Shown: positions 1-11,365 of the stretch, in pieces
How the letters are laid out: every line of letters begins with the position of its first letter
Position numbering within the stretch: position 1 is the stretch's first letter
NCBI GenBank assembly: GCA_013423325.1
Contig: BLJB01000256.1
Span: forward strand, 1-35,417
Origin: Usnea hakonensis
Taxonomy: Eukaryota; Ascomycota; Lecanoromycetes; Lecanorales; Parmeliaceae
Reading direction: 5' to 3'
Length of the DNA: 35,417 nucleotides
Translations under genes and position numbers: made by a program
Notes under the pieces: generated by a model
The model's input: the letters and a program-made list of their open reading frames with translations, nothing else
Database searches by the model: none
What the model was told of the DNA's origin: nothing

Positions 1-62
1 TTCGACACACATTATTATATTATTATCCATACATATGACACCACTCATATCGTTTCCTGACA

Positions 63-396
63 GTAGACCAACACCCCTATAGACCAACCCCCCACACTAC
101 GGTCGCAAGTACTTCGTAGCGTGGATGATTCTCCACAACAAGGACTTCCGAGTACTTGGCTTGGTAGGCTTGACAGTATTATAGCAGGCTTGGTAGTATC
201 AAAAGAGATAACCGTATTAATACGGTAATTCTAAAAGAACGTTAGATTCTTTAATACGTTTTTTATTTTAATAGTATTATTTATAATATATATTATATTA
301 TAACCGTTCTTTTTAAAATACGGTTTAGCTATAGTATATAATAAATTATCGTCTAGATACGGTACTAATTATATTCTATCGTTAAACAGATCTATA
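63..396. repeat. direct repeat copy A (334 bp), RIP-type divergence
   Basis: This stretch is repeated in the same orientation at 643-1053. It starts at the segment reading gtagaccaacacccc and ends just after gttaaacagatctata. Against the second copy it lacks a 57-bp segment (693-749 in copy B) and one 20-bp unit of a short internal tandem. Most other differences are C/T or G/A transitions, and copy A carries most of the T/A states. It is AT-rich, has no coding potential, and contains many acggta/taccgt motifs. It could be a terminal repeat of a small non-autonomous element or a tandem duplicate of a dead transposon end. Confidence 0.8.
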
Positions 397-642
397 AGGT
401 ACCTTAAGGGAATTATGTAGGTTCATGGAACGGTATCATTGCGGTATCATTACGGTATCAAATAGAATACGGTATTTTCAAAAGACTCTCGTTATCAGAC
501 GGTCCTTTTCTACTAACATAGATTATAAAAAACGGTTACTTTACAGTTCTACGTAGATCAGCTTCTACGGTTATAAGTAATTTATTTCACTAGCGCTAAA
601 TATAGAACCTTGGACCCTGATACACCAATACCCGAGGACCCT
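397..642. other. spacer between the two direct repeats
   Basis: This is 246 bp of AT-rich non-coding sequence between the two repeat copies. It carries a run of closely spaced cggtat motifs (about 430-475) and no open frame. If the flanking copies are terminal repeats, this would be the internal part of a miniature element; I see no primer-binding site or polypurine tract that would prove it. Confidence 0.4.
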
Positions 643-1053
643 GTAGACCAACACCCCTGTAGACCAACCCCCTACACTACGGTCGCAAGTACCTAGAAGT
701 CACCCCCGCGAGAAAATTCGCCAAATCGCTCATTTCTGGCCTCAGATTCTTCGTAGCGTAGATGATTCTCCACAACAAGGACTTCCGAGTACTTGGCTTA
801 GCAGGCTTAGCAGTATCATAGTAGGCTTGGCAGTATCATAGTAGGCTTGGCAGTGTTAAAAGAGATAACCGTATCAATATAGTAATTCTAAAAGAACGTT
901 AGATTCTTCAATACGTTTTTTATTTTAACGGTTTTATTTATAATATATATTATATTATAACTGTTCTTCTTAAAATACGGTTTAGCTATAGTATATAATA
1001 AATTATCGTCTGGATACGGTACTAATTATATTCTACCGTTAAACAGATCCATA
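643..1053. repeat. direct repeat copy B (411 bp), longer and less mutated
   Basis: Second copy of the repeat at 63-396. It keeps a 57-bp segment (693-749) absent from copy A and has three rather than two units of a 20-bp internal repeat (about 805-855, units beginning gcaggctt or gtaggctt). It keeps C or G at most sites where copy A has T or A, so it is closer to the ancestral state. It ends about 390 bp before the start codon of the HECT ligase gene. Confidence 0.8.
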
Positions 1054-1439
1054 GCCTTCCGCTAAGGTAGTATTGTACTAATAGTGGGGCTTGGCTCTTG
1101 GCTGGAAAGGTCAACCTTGGTACTTTCCTTCCAATTTCAACAACAATGCCATTCTCACCCTTTGACTTCCAGAGCATGTCGAGGACATCCGTGGTGCACA
1201 GACATCATCAACTAGCACTGTCCTTACCTGAACTCTTGGACAAGAATCTTCACGATACAGGCCAGTTGCCCACGCGGCATCCTACCCCACGTCTGCCACT
1301 TATACCCACAGCTTGTCTCGAGATCGGCCTCACGATGAAGATAGCGTTTCGTGAAATTTGATGTGACCCGTTTATGCCCGCCTCAAATTGCTCGACAGCG
1401 ACCAACAACCAATTAACACTGATCCAGTGGTAAAGGTCA
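1054..1439 (+). promoter_or_regulatory. upstream region of the HECT ligase gene
   Basis: This is 386 bp between the repeat and the first ATG of hul4. Base composition returns to normal here. An 87-codon frame at 1098-1361 has no family resemblance and ends before the gene, so I treat this stretch as promoter and 5' untranslated leader. I see no clear TATA box. Confidence 0.5.
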
Positions 1440-4400
1440 ATGCCTTCTTGGCCCGCTCGGCTACACCTTGGTTCTCCTGCTCCCAGTCCTGGCTCAAAGT
1501 TAGGAGCTCCAAGGGATCCATCGTGTCGCGAAAAGCAAATTGAAGACAACACGTATCACGACCAGCCACTGCATGGTGTGCCTGTTTTAGCTTCGCCCAA
1601 GACTTCGAGTCCCTCTCGTCCAAATCATGGACGATCAAACAGTCATCTCATCCCTGCTATCTTTGGTAGTGGAAGGAAAGCGGAGAAGATGACAGAACCG
1701 GTTGATGTTGACGAGGCATCAGAGACATTGGCTGAATCCACATTCACCTCGATCAGGCTTGCTTCTAAGGATCAGGTGACAGCGAATCTGACCTTTACAC
1801 AGAACGAGGAGAAAGAATTTGTTACAGGCAAATGCGCTACATGCGATTCTCTTGTCAGATGGCCCAGGCATTTAGATGTATTTCGCTGTACTGTGTGTCT
1901 CATGGTAAATGACTTGAAGCCGGGGGCAAGAGTAACGATGGAGGGGCGTCAAGCTGAAGGGTTGTCCGCAAGACTCGATCTGCCCAGGAGAGGTGCGATA
2001 GATCCTAAGACCTGAGAACTTTATCTAACATTCAGCAGCAGTCCCGCATCTATCTCTCGATAAAACTCGAAATTTGATTGACGAATGCATGACTTTGTAT
2101 CTTCAGTCGCGCGCGGAGTATGGTTTTGACCACCCTGCTCAGCGTGCGCATATTCAAAACAACCACGACGACAGCACGTTGCTCCTGTCATCATCGCCTC
2201 CTGGAAAGATTCTTCTCGAAGATCCGAACGTTAGACAGGTTGCCCCTGGAATTGAACCCCCTTCTAGAGCCCCACCGCCACCACCTCCATTCACATTGCA
2301 GGCGCAGTCGCTCGGAATCATGAGTGCTTCATCTGGATCCCCACAACAGAACGTAAAAGAACGACCTCGACTTATATTTCAGCTATTGGAAACTTATATC
2401 ATAGCTTGTTTTAGCAGTGTCGACTGCTTAAATGCATCTTTTGTGACTCTCAGATCTCATCATTTGCTTCGAGCTGCCAGCGAAGGTACAATTCTTGAGA
2501 AATGTATGGCTCCAAAAGCTGAAGATCGGTCTGCTCAGGATACCTTTTTCCCAGAATTGGATGCAAAAACATTGCTCCTGGGTGATTTTGCGGAAAAAGG
2601 GACCTGGTGGACAGGAAACACACATTTGGAACAGCCGCGATCTCCAGGCAATGCTTTGAGATCGATAGAAGAGGTTTCGGAAGCGAAGAGTAATTCTAAG
2701 AACCCACGCATCAATTGGACGGAGTTGGATGAGTGGTACCACGCGATCGTTACTGTTGGGCGCTCCTGGAAACAGGAACTACAGAAGATTAAAGAGGGGA
2801 GCCTCATGAGCGAAGAACGAAAAGCCGCGTTGTTAAATGCATCGACCGATCATCTCAAACAGATTGAGGATGATTTCGCTGAGGCCAATACGCACGTCCA
2901 ACGAGCGCTGCTCAAGGCTATTGAAAACCTGCTGCGACGCCCGAGACGGCCCTTGAAGACTCCTGAAGATTGCCGCTTCTTGCTCATACTCCTCACAAAT
3001 CCATTGCTATACATGCCTAGAATCAGCAATGTAACGCAGTCAATTCCCGCCAAGTCTGATTCAGCTGCTAGTCACAATCAGATTAATGCCCCCAGGCTGC
3101 TAGCGGCTCACTTGTGTCAGTCTTCAACGTCCGATCGACGGTCTTCAAGCACCCAAAATCGTAGCACGGGCAAGCATTCAGGTATAATCAAGCGCATTCT
3201 AGGGCTCATGTCAAACCTTCCGAGCGATTGCCACCACTATCTTATAAACTGTTTCTCTCGATTCTCCGAAGTGCAATTTCGAAGAATTGTGGATCTCATT
3301 GGGAGTTTCGTCACGTACCGCCTTACACGACAGCATGGCAGACGACAATCTAACAGTCATGATTCACATCGCGATCTGATGCCTAGTATCGCTGGCCCAG
3401 TCCAAGGAACCTCCGCGCAGCTCCATGCCGCTCTCGGCATCCCGGGGGCACCAGATTCATCTGACAGGAACGATACGAGCGTCCCATACGGCGAAGACTG
3501 GCAGATGAAAGCCGCTGCTAGGGTGATGTCTTTACTTTTCTCCGCCAACAATCAAGGCTCATCTCGAAGACAGGACAATACTAAAGCTTCCGCGTTTGCG
3601 GCTGGCAGATCAAGAGCTGGCTCAGCCGCTCGTAGTCGAGCCCACCGGCATGGTCAGATTCTCCCAACAAATGCTTTTTACAATACTTTTTTGGATTTTT
3701 CGGATCTAGTGGCCGACTTTGAGGCTTGGGAGTCTCGAAGAGGAAGGTTCTCTTTCTGCCAATATCCCATGTTCCTGTCAATCTGGGCCAAGATACGCAT
3801 CATGGAGCACGACGCTCGTCGGCAAATGGAGATCAAAGCTCGCGAAGCGTTCTTTACTAGCATCATCAGCCGAAAAGCAATCAGTCAGTATCTTATACTG
3901 AAGGTCCGGAGGGACTGCCTTGTTGAAGACAGTCTTCGTAGCGTCAGCGAAGTCGTTGGCACAGGTCAAGAGGAGATCAAAAAAGGCTTGCGCATTCAGT
4001 TCCTGGGTGAAGAAGGATTAGATTCTGGGGGGCTTCGCAAAGAGTGGTTTCTCTTACTGGTTCGCGAAGTGTTCGATCCGGAACATGGCTTATTCGTATA
4101 TGACGAAGATTCCCACTACTGCTACTTTAACCCTAGTACGTTCGAGACATCAGACCAGTTTTTTCTTGTGGGAGCGGTTCTTGGACTTGCCATCTACAAT
4201 TCTACCATTCTTGATGTCGCACTTCCTCCATTCGCCTTTCGGAAATTGCTTGCCTCTGCTCCTAATTACACCGGACCTGCAACGTCATCTTCACGTCCTG
4301 TTCCTGGTTATACCTTGGAGGATTTAGCGGAGTTTCGGCCAACGCTCGCTAAAGGCTTGAGACAGCTGCTGGAATTTGATGGCGACGTCAAAGAAACCTT

Positions 4401-5010
4401 TTGTCGAGATTTTGTTGCGGTTGGGGAGCGATATGGGCAGCTTGTGGAAGTCCCTCTGTGTTCCGATGGCGATCATCGAGCCGTCACCAACGGTAACCGA
4501 CATGAATTTGTAGATCTTTATATCAAGCATCTTCTCGATACGTCTGTCGCTCGTCAGTTTGAGCCCTTCAAGCGTGGCTTTTTCACTGTGTGCGGAGGAA
4601 ACGCGCTCTCACTTTTCCGGCCCGAAGAGATCGAGCTTCTTGTACGAGGCTCCGACGAGCCCTTAGATGTGGCAACACTACGTACGATCGCCATCTATGA
4701 CGGTTGGGGGAAAGGCATCAACGCATCCGAGGAGCCGGTGGTGAATTGGTTCTGGGACGCCTTTGAAAAGGCTAGTGCGAGAGACCAGAGGAAGCTATTG
4801 AGCTTCATCACCTCCAGCGACCGTATCCCAGCCATGGGCGCCACGAGTCTGATTCTCAAAATCACATGCCTTGGGGATCATAGCAACAGATTTCCCATAG
4901 CCAGAACATGTTTCAATATGTTAGGGCTATACCGGTATCGAAATAAGAGCGTTTTGGAGGAAAGGCTCTGGAGAGCGGTCGTTGACAGCGAAGGTTTCGG
5001 GATGAAGTGA
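1440..5010 (+). CDS. hul4: HECT-type E3 ubiquitin ligase, Hul4-like
   Basis: This gene encodes an E3 enzyme that takes ubiquitin from an E2 onto its own cysteine and passes it to substrates. The exons are 1440-1992 and 2036-5010. The 43-bp intron is gtgcga...ctaac...cag, and acceptors at 2038 or 2041 also keep frame. The product is about 1175 aa. Seen in order: a basic, Ser/Pro-rich N-terminus starting MPSWPARL; a zinc-ribbon-like pair C132-x2-C135 and C150-x2-C153 (CATCDSLVRWPR, then CTVC); a poly-Pro stretch near residue 265; a long helical middle; and a C-terminal HECT domain from about residue 811. The catalytic Cys is about residue 1143 in RTCFNMLGLY, and the usual Phe sits four residues from the end (GFGMK). 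The zinc ribbon plus a single HECT domain at this length fits fungal Hul4 rather than Rsp5, Ufd4, Tom1 or Hul5; that subfamily call is from memory. The start is the first ATG of the frame and the N-terminus looks family-like. The gene is intact. Confidence 0.9.
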
Positions 5011-5592
5011 TAATCTAGATACCGACGCGTTTGTCGCCCTGCAATTAATTGTAATTGCCGCATAGCTGCAGAGACACAGCGCAACGCACATTTGATGGAT
5101 GTCATTGGGGGAAAAAGCTTAATTCAATTCGTGAAATGGCAAATCTCGGGCTATGGAATTGTGCTCGAGTAGATTAGGCGTCCGTTTACATGTTAGCCGA
5201 CCTCGTGTACAGAAAGTCCAAGTTTTCCGTCTTCACCGACATCAAATTTTTAGAGTATGCTGGATTCTGTCTGAGCCATGTAAAAAGCGTAAGTTGCTAT
5301 TATCTTGTCAAGGTAGCAGATGGCTTGAAGGTGGGCATGTCTGTTAAAGCCTTCCGCGTTCCTGTAGTCCTGTTTCTATGTAACCTTCATTAGTAGCCTG
5401 ACATGCCAGACTTTTCCGTTCAATGTTGGGGTGTCGAGCGAGATATACAAATTTCCGATGCGACAGGATTGGGCCTACGGACTTTGTGGAATTTTGAAAT
5501 CATTGTGCAAGAAATGGGAGCATTCCTACTACGGCTAGATAACACTCGGTGCATGCCTCGGGCCAATCGCCCCGCTGACACCGAACTCAGAC
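5011..5592. other. convergent intergenic region, 3' ends of hul4 and rpl15
   Basis: About 580 bp separate two genes that converge. Short frames here (for example 5153-5393) are not conserved-looking and lie where both 3' untranslated regions and polyadenylation sites should be. I see no further gene. Confidence 0.6.
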
Positions 5593-6501
5593 TCAACGGT
5601 AACGCCAGTATGACTCGGTGTTGTGGCGCTTCCATGTCTTCCTCCTGCCCGCTGTAGTCTTGTTGAACTTGTGACCTCTGCCCAGCCCACGAGACTTCTT
5701 GCCCGTTGCTGTGAGACCTCGAGATTCACGGTGCTAACTTGTGTTAGCCAAAGTAGCCAGTAAGCGCGACGAAAGCTCTGTACCTTATGGACAGGCTTGA
5801 CAATCCAGTTAATGCGAGGATCACGGCGGATGGCTTTGTGCTGAGGGTCGACAAGGATGATCTCGAAATACTTATAGGTCGAGTCCTGATTGATCCAGTA
5901 GGAATTTAGAACCCTTAGATTGGCGCAGCGGCGGCCCACGCGTTCTTCGGCGGTGGACTTGAGTGAGCGCTGGTACTTCAGCTGGTTGATACCCTGGTTG
6001 GTCGGTTTGCCTTGATGGTATTCCATATCAGCGTCTTGCCAAAGAAATGGGTGATTTATGGTAACTGACCGTAGGTAGCGCCTTTAGGCGCAGGCCGCTT
6101 GCGACCTCCACGGCGAACACGCACGCGGTAGATGACATAACCCTGCTTGGCCTTGTAGCCCAAACGACGGGCCTTATCCGGGCGAGATGGACGAGAAGCG
6201 CGGTGGATGACGTGCAATTGTCGAAGCTATATTGGTGCACTCTCAGCCTTGTTCAACGAGTGTATAGCAAGACACAGCATGTGCCACAAGTATTTCCCCA
6301 TGCATGGGCAGGATTTGTGTAGTGCTTGCCCCATTGGAGAGCGCGAGGAGGCCGTCTTACCTCCCAGCATCTAACCCGCAGCAGGAAACGGAGGACGTCT
6401 GATTGCTTCTTCTTTTGAAGCTCTTCAACATCTGTCTTGAATGTAAGCCAAAGGTAGCGTATACTAGATAGCGGGGATATATTACATTTGAGGGCACCCA
6501 T
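5593..6501 (-). CDS. rpl15: 60S ribosomal protein L15 (eL15)
   Basis: This is a structural protein of the cytosolic large ribosomal subunit. There are five exons on the minus strand: 6486-6501, 6361-6431, 6070-6226, 5784-6010 and 5593-5733. The introns are 54, 134, 59 and 50 bp, all GT-AG, and the joined frame is 612 nt or 203 aa, the normal length for fungal L15. The first exon codes only MGALK plus one base. Readable landmarks are EELQKKKQSDVLRF, RCWE joined to LRQLHVIHRASRPSRPDKA, RRGGRKRPAPKGATYG, GKPTNQGINQLKYQRSL, YWINQDSTYKYFE, and a C-terminus of WKRHNTESYWRYR. Every join restores the family sequence, which makes the exon map firm. One small oddity is Lys where most homologues have Asn (NWIVKPVHK). 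Many introns close to the start codon are usual for fungal ribosomal protein genes. Confidence 0.97.
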
Positions 6502-6866
6502 CTGTGCTCATTTCTTTGTTAGCTTTGGAACAGTTGGAATAGATGGAAGGATACATTCGAGATGTGTAGTGTGACGACGCAAATTTGTCGCTATTGAAGA
6601 ACGTACCTTGATAGATTTGATGAGGATATCCTGATGAAGTCTTTGTTATGATCGGAACTGCACTCGTTGTGGGAGCTCTGCGGCACCAATTTAAGCGAGG
6701 CTTTATACACTAGGGCTGGATGTATATTGCCCTACCTAAATAAGGTGTCACGGCAAGGTACCTACCTTACCTTACCTTAGAAGCGTACTTTGCGCATAAC
6801 AACTCCTGCTCTCTGCATGACTACCTACTAGTGTTGCTTGGATATATAGACAGGCTCTCTCTCTGA
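6502..6866 (-). promoter_or_regulatory. promoter and 5' leader of rpl15
   Basis: 365 bp lie between the rpl15 start and the 3' end of the next minus-strand gene. It holds a short tandem of CCTTA units at 6763-6780, next to an imperfect palindrome aaggtacctacctt, about 260 bp upstream of the start codon. Placement before a highly expressed ribosomal protein gene suggests a regulatory role, but no factor can be named from sequence. Confidence 0.45.
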
Positions 6867-7844
6867 TCACCCTGAACTTCCATTTCCCTCCTTCGGTAAA
6901 AGACGTCGCACACCCCTTTGTGCGTTCTTTGCCAAGACTGCCCACGTATCCCCCTTTCTTCTATCTTGCGCCTCTACAGTACCCTCTTTCGCTTCAACCA
7001 CAGCAAATCGATTCCATAAATCCGTGTCCAAGTCCAACGAATCATCAGTGACTTGCTCCTTCGAGGACTGTGGATATTCGTCGAGCATCTGACGTATCTC
7101 AAGCTTAGCCATCTCTCCCTGTCTGCGGAGAATGCGTTGCAGTGTTTCGTTGTCTTTTTCCCGTCCAGACTCCGTCATCGGGAAGCCTTTTCCGATCTCG
7201 ATCTGTTGAGACGCTCGTTGATAGTTTTTTAGCAAATCTCGCGAAGAAGCTATAGTGAGCTTGGTGTTCTGGTAAACAGTAGATGCCGTGGGCTTCGATG
7301 TAGAGACCTGTTCGGCTCCGCTCTCGTCGATTTCTGCATGGCTTCGCTGAGTTTCGAATATGACCTTGATGATAGATTCTCTGAGCTCAGAATCTCGTTT
7401 CGGGCTAGCGCTCGATTCAGTCGAAAGTCATCCAAATTGCAAATATACAACAAGCATACACCGCGGATGCCTTCTCCACGAGTGATTTAGCTAGCTTCTT
7501 CTTGGCCTCCTCTATCGTGCTTTCGAAATTTGCAACCGCTGCACGGCTTCTTTTCGCGGGTTCTTTCGTTGCAGCCAAATTTTTCCTGGCTTGAGATTGA
7601 GTTGAGTCATTCAAAGCGGCGCAAGAAAAACCCTTACACGCTCGTTAGGTATCCTCGGTCCTCCTCGGAGTCATGCTCGTCTCTCATCTGAGTAGGTTGC
7701 CTATCCAATTTGCTCAATTTGGACCTTTTAGATTTGGTGGGTTCGTAATCTGCTTCATCTACACATCATGGAATCAGCTGGCTCAGCACTGTTGGGGTTG
7801 AGCTCGCAGAACACACTGTAAACCCTTTTGCCAGCTTTCGCCAT
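6867..7844 (-). CDS. unrecognised basic, helical protein (about 272 aa)
   Basis: I do not recognise the family. Proposed exons on the minus strand are 7817-7844, 7638-7758, 7460-7585 and 6867-7410, which join into one frame of 272 aa from the ATG at 7844. Introns are 58, 52 and 49 bp. The two 3' introns have good GT...AG ends; the first uses a weak GTGTGT donor and is less certain. The N-terminus is lysine-rich (KSKRSKLSKLDR), which looks like a nuclear localisation signal, and KRSR recurs near residue 58. The rest is charged and predicted helical, with stretches such as FESTIEEAKKKLAKSLVEKA, LLKNYQRASQQIEIGKGFP and LQRILRRQGEMAKLEIRQML. There is no signal peptide, membrane segment or catalytic motif. 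A nuclear coiled-coil subunit, for example of a kinetochore or meiotic complex, would fit, but this is a guess. Confidence 0.6.
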
Positions 7845-8564
7845 GACCGATGGTTATTTTACTGAAGTCAAGTCATGGAAAGGCTCGGTCTTTGAATTTT
7901 ATTTCTCCCTTTTCAAGAGAGTTCTGAGAGCGCTTTTTAGAAAATAGCAACTGTTTTGGTGGGATAAAGTTTATATAGTACGAGTACCCTAATGGAATTG
8001 GAATTGCCCTCGAGTGACAACAGGCTCACGAGCACATTAGTAATGGAGATGACGGGGGAAAAGCTTAAGTCAATATCCATTTTTTCATGGTATCATTCAT
8101 GCTCTCCCTTCACTACTTCTAGCTGATACTTTGATCGTGAAGCAGTACAACTTGGTAGATACATGGCCTGTGCCATGTTTTTCCACCTGAGAAGGCATCC
8201 AACCACCCCCATAATTACTTTTTCATATATGTCATCAGTATGGGAGCAAAACAATTCACCTATGCGCATGTGCATGCTTAAAGTCGTTTCGCATTTTCGC
8301 AAACCATGTGCTCAACTGCTAGATTCGGGCTAATGAACCCCCCCCGGGCTGCACGTAAGGCCTTCACGCAGAGAGCGAGAAATAGATTTTGCAATCTGAA
8401 CCAGGCTGTCATCGATACATTTGCCATGCATCAAAGACGAATTTGTAGAGCGAACGGAGACCACTAGATGGCGGAGCTCTCTTGTAAAATTGGTTGTATC
8501 CATGGAGTTGTCCTCTTAGAGGCACTCGTTGATCACGAAGCACAATCACGCGAGCTCAGCGATG
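7845..8564. other. intergenic region between the 272-aa gene and the PSP1 gene
   Basis: 720 bp hold the promoter of the minus-strand 272-aa gene and the 3' untranslated region of the PSP1-domain gene. There is a C-tract near 8339-8346. Short frames on both strands (8093-8302, 8468-8659) show no family features. I see no RNA gene or repeat. Confidence 0.5.
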
Positions 8565-11365
8565 TCAAGGGTTCAATGAGAGCCCCTGGAACGTTTGATT
8601 CCAACCCCTGCCAAAAACGTGGGAGGCTTGCATCCCGCCATTGCTACTCTGCGGTCTAGCGGTGAAAGAGGAAGAATGTTGCAGATTTGGTGCGTTATAA
8701 CCGGAAGAGTTAAAGGGCGAGTGCATGTTGAGTACATGATGAAGCCCCTGGCGGTAATCTATCGGATACTGGTCTAGCGAGCGGACATCAAGGTCATGAG
8801 GCGGAAATGGTTGTGCATAGAGCTGAGGAATGGCCATGGGTCCGACTGGAGCATTGTCCCGACTAGCGCTCCAAGCGTGATCGAGGGCGGCTAAAGATGC
8901 TTGACTTGATACATTTGATGTAGATCCTAGATATTGCCTTTGTGGATGGCGATTGGAATGTTGATCAGCATCCATGCTGAAAGCACCGGGGCCAATGCCA
9001 CCCGGCAGTTGCAGTCCTCCTGCTGGTGTCTGGAATGACGCAGGATTGATTGCGGACATCCAAATACGGGTTTTGTAGATCTTGAACAAATCCGTGACTA
9101 AGGAGTTGAAGTTGATGTACTCATCAGCAAAATAATAAAATGTTAGTTTTTTCCAATCCCTGGACGAGATTAGCTTATTTCAATTTTTATCTGCCTTCCG
9201 ACTCACATCTGAAATTCGGCTTCCAAGATCTCCATATTGAGTCGATGTTCGACCACTTTCTGCTGACAAACGCGTTTTGCTTTCGCCTCGTTGCCTTCTT
9301 TGTCTCTCAGAGTTTGAATTTCATGAGGTTGTGCCAACCGCTTGATCATTTTGGGCTTCAAGTCGCTGTTTGGAAGGTCCTGTGGTCCTACTTGCCCCGG
9401 CGATCCATTTGCCCCTCCACTCGTGCTATGCGATGGAATTTGTTGTCCATTCGGATTCGGCCCTGCGACTGTCCCGTTTTGGCCGTGACGAGAAAATACC
9501 ATAAGCCAGTTGTAGTGCTCTTGCATGTATCGATCCCTCAGTTCTTTCGCTTCGGTGAATAGCACACTATCACTAGCTACAGTCCCCAGATCTGCTCCCC
9601 TGTCCGCCTCTACAATTACCAGCTCGCCTTTCTTCACCTGAAGACCGGTGCCTTCTTGGACGTAAAAGACGTCAGCTCGTTGGGCCTTGAACGTGACAAT
9701 ATAGAGTAATTGGCTGGGGCGCGCTTGTTGGTGTCCAAGATGCTGCGAGCGTCCGTACTGCATATACTCCTGATGGTGGTTCATGGAAGAGACGTGGCCG
9801 TCTCCGCTCCGCAACAAAGGATCCCGCCGAGAAAAGTAGGTGACTGCGAAATTACGGTCGCGTAAATGTTCTAGTTCTAGAATTGGGTCTTGCATAATTT
9901 GAGGCGAATGAAAATGGGTACACTCACTACCATCGCCTTGGGACGGGCGAGCCGAACCATCACCGTATCCTCCAGGACTTCGATGTTTACCATTAGCTCT
10001 GCCAGCAACATCGGCAGCGCTATGATCATTTTGCGAATCACCGGTTGAGCCGATAGAATTCTGTCTGGTCGGAATGTCGGCAAAGGAATGACGGCGGCTT
10101 TGTGATGGCTCTCCTATGCCACCAAAGCCTAATGAGCTCTGCCAGTGCCCTTTCTTGACACTCTCGAGCGTCCTGTTCTCAGGAATACCTGACACTGTAT
10201 ACTGCGCATTTGATTTAGTAGCATACTCACTAGATCTCCTCCCATTCAAATTCTCGTATTTGTATGATTTGGGAATCTCAGCGTCCTCAAAATCATACAA
10301 AGCATAGTCTGTGTCTTCGGCCATATGGTCACGTGAACGTTGACTGTATACCTGAGCTGAGATATGCGGTGTGTTGCCTGTGACACTAGTGGCTACTCGG
10401 CTACGTATCTTTGCACTCTCTGATCGTTCAGCGGCTGCCTGTCGGAGCCTAGCATTTTCCAGAGCAAGCTCCTGGATTTTGGTTTCCTGTGCTGAAAGCT
10501 GAAGGCCCGTTTCCGAGCCATCAAAGCTCTCCTCGTCGTCGTCAACTTCCCGAAGCTGTTCCAAGAGCGGTGGATCGTGTGACAGATCTCCTAACATACT
10601 TGGACGGGAGGGCCTATGCTGAAGCCCTGCATAAGGCGCCCCATTCCTTGAGCGCCCGTAAGCACTGTAGCTAGCGTAATTGTTGGGAGGCAAGCTCGTA
10701 GACTCCGGATCTAATTGACCAACTGAGTACGATTGGGACCGATATGTCTTAAGCGTCGGTTGCAATGGGATTGCGAAAGGAATAGCAGAATCCGCCACAT
10801 TGTCTTGAATTAACGGAGGACTATGCAAAGGCTCCTCAACGTAAAGGCTTGAAGCACCAGGAGGTACCATGCTAGTGGGCGACGGTAAAACTTCTGTCAA
10901 ACGCTGGGGTGGCCCCTTTTGTGGGTCGTTGTTCCAGATGGTGTTTCCCCATGGAAATGAAGTGCTGGCGGCATGGCCACGGCCTATCGTTGACCCGGTA
11001 TTTGAAGCTGTACTCCCTCCCCATGGTGTCTGATCATTAGGGGATGTTGTTGTGTTAGGGCTAGCTGGAGCGAAAGTCCCATTGCCGCCCAAAGACGCCT
11101 TACGATTTGGCACCTGTTGTACCTCCGAAAGCCACGACAGACGGCGGACTGGTTTAGGTCCAGGATTGCTGGTTACTGGATGCAAGCGTAGATGATGATC
11201 TTGTTCATCATCAGAAGATGCAAGTGCCTCGGAGTCAGGTGTAGAGCCACGGAATCCAGCTTTGGACCTATCAAGGAAGATTGAGGCTCCGCCACCTGGG
11301 AAGCCCCCAAAAGAGGTGCGCTTAACTTGGCCTGGCTGGGCCTGCGAGCTTGTACTAGAAGTCAT
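8565..11365 (-). CDS. PSP1 C-terminal domain protein
   Basis: Two minus-strand exons, 9207-11365 and 8565-9159, are joined across a 47-bp intron (GTGAGT...CTAATC...CAG) whose removal restores the conserved run EAEFQMDWKKLTFYYFADEYINFNSLVTDLFKIYKTRIWM. The product is about 917 aa. The first 540 residues are low-complexity, rich in Ser, Gly, Pro and Gln, with one short coiled-coil (about residues 293-323, QETKIQELALENARLRQ). The PSP1 domain covers about residues 550-745: QLLYIVTFKAQRADVFYV, KKGELVIVEADRGADLGTV, a Gly/Asn-rich insertion, then KMIKRLAQPHE. A Ser/Gln/Pro-rich tail follows. The family includes yeast Psp1 and fission yeast Moc1/Psp1; the biochemical function is not settled, and cytoplasmic RNA or translation links are reported for some members. 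The first ATG of the long frame is used as start. Confidence 0.9.

Noticed and set aside
1098..1361. 87-codon frame upstream of hul4
   Set aside because: Overlapped by a minus-strand frame of similar length, no domain, and it sits in the expected promoter and leader.
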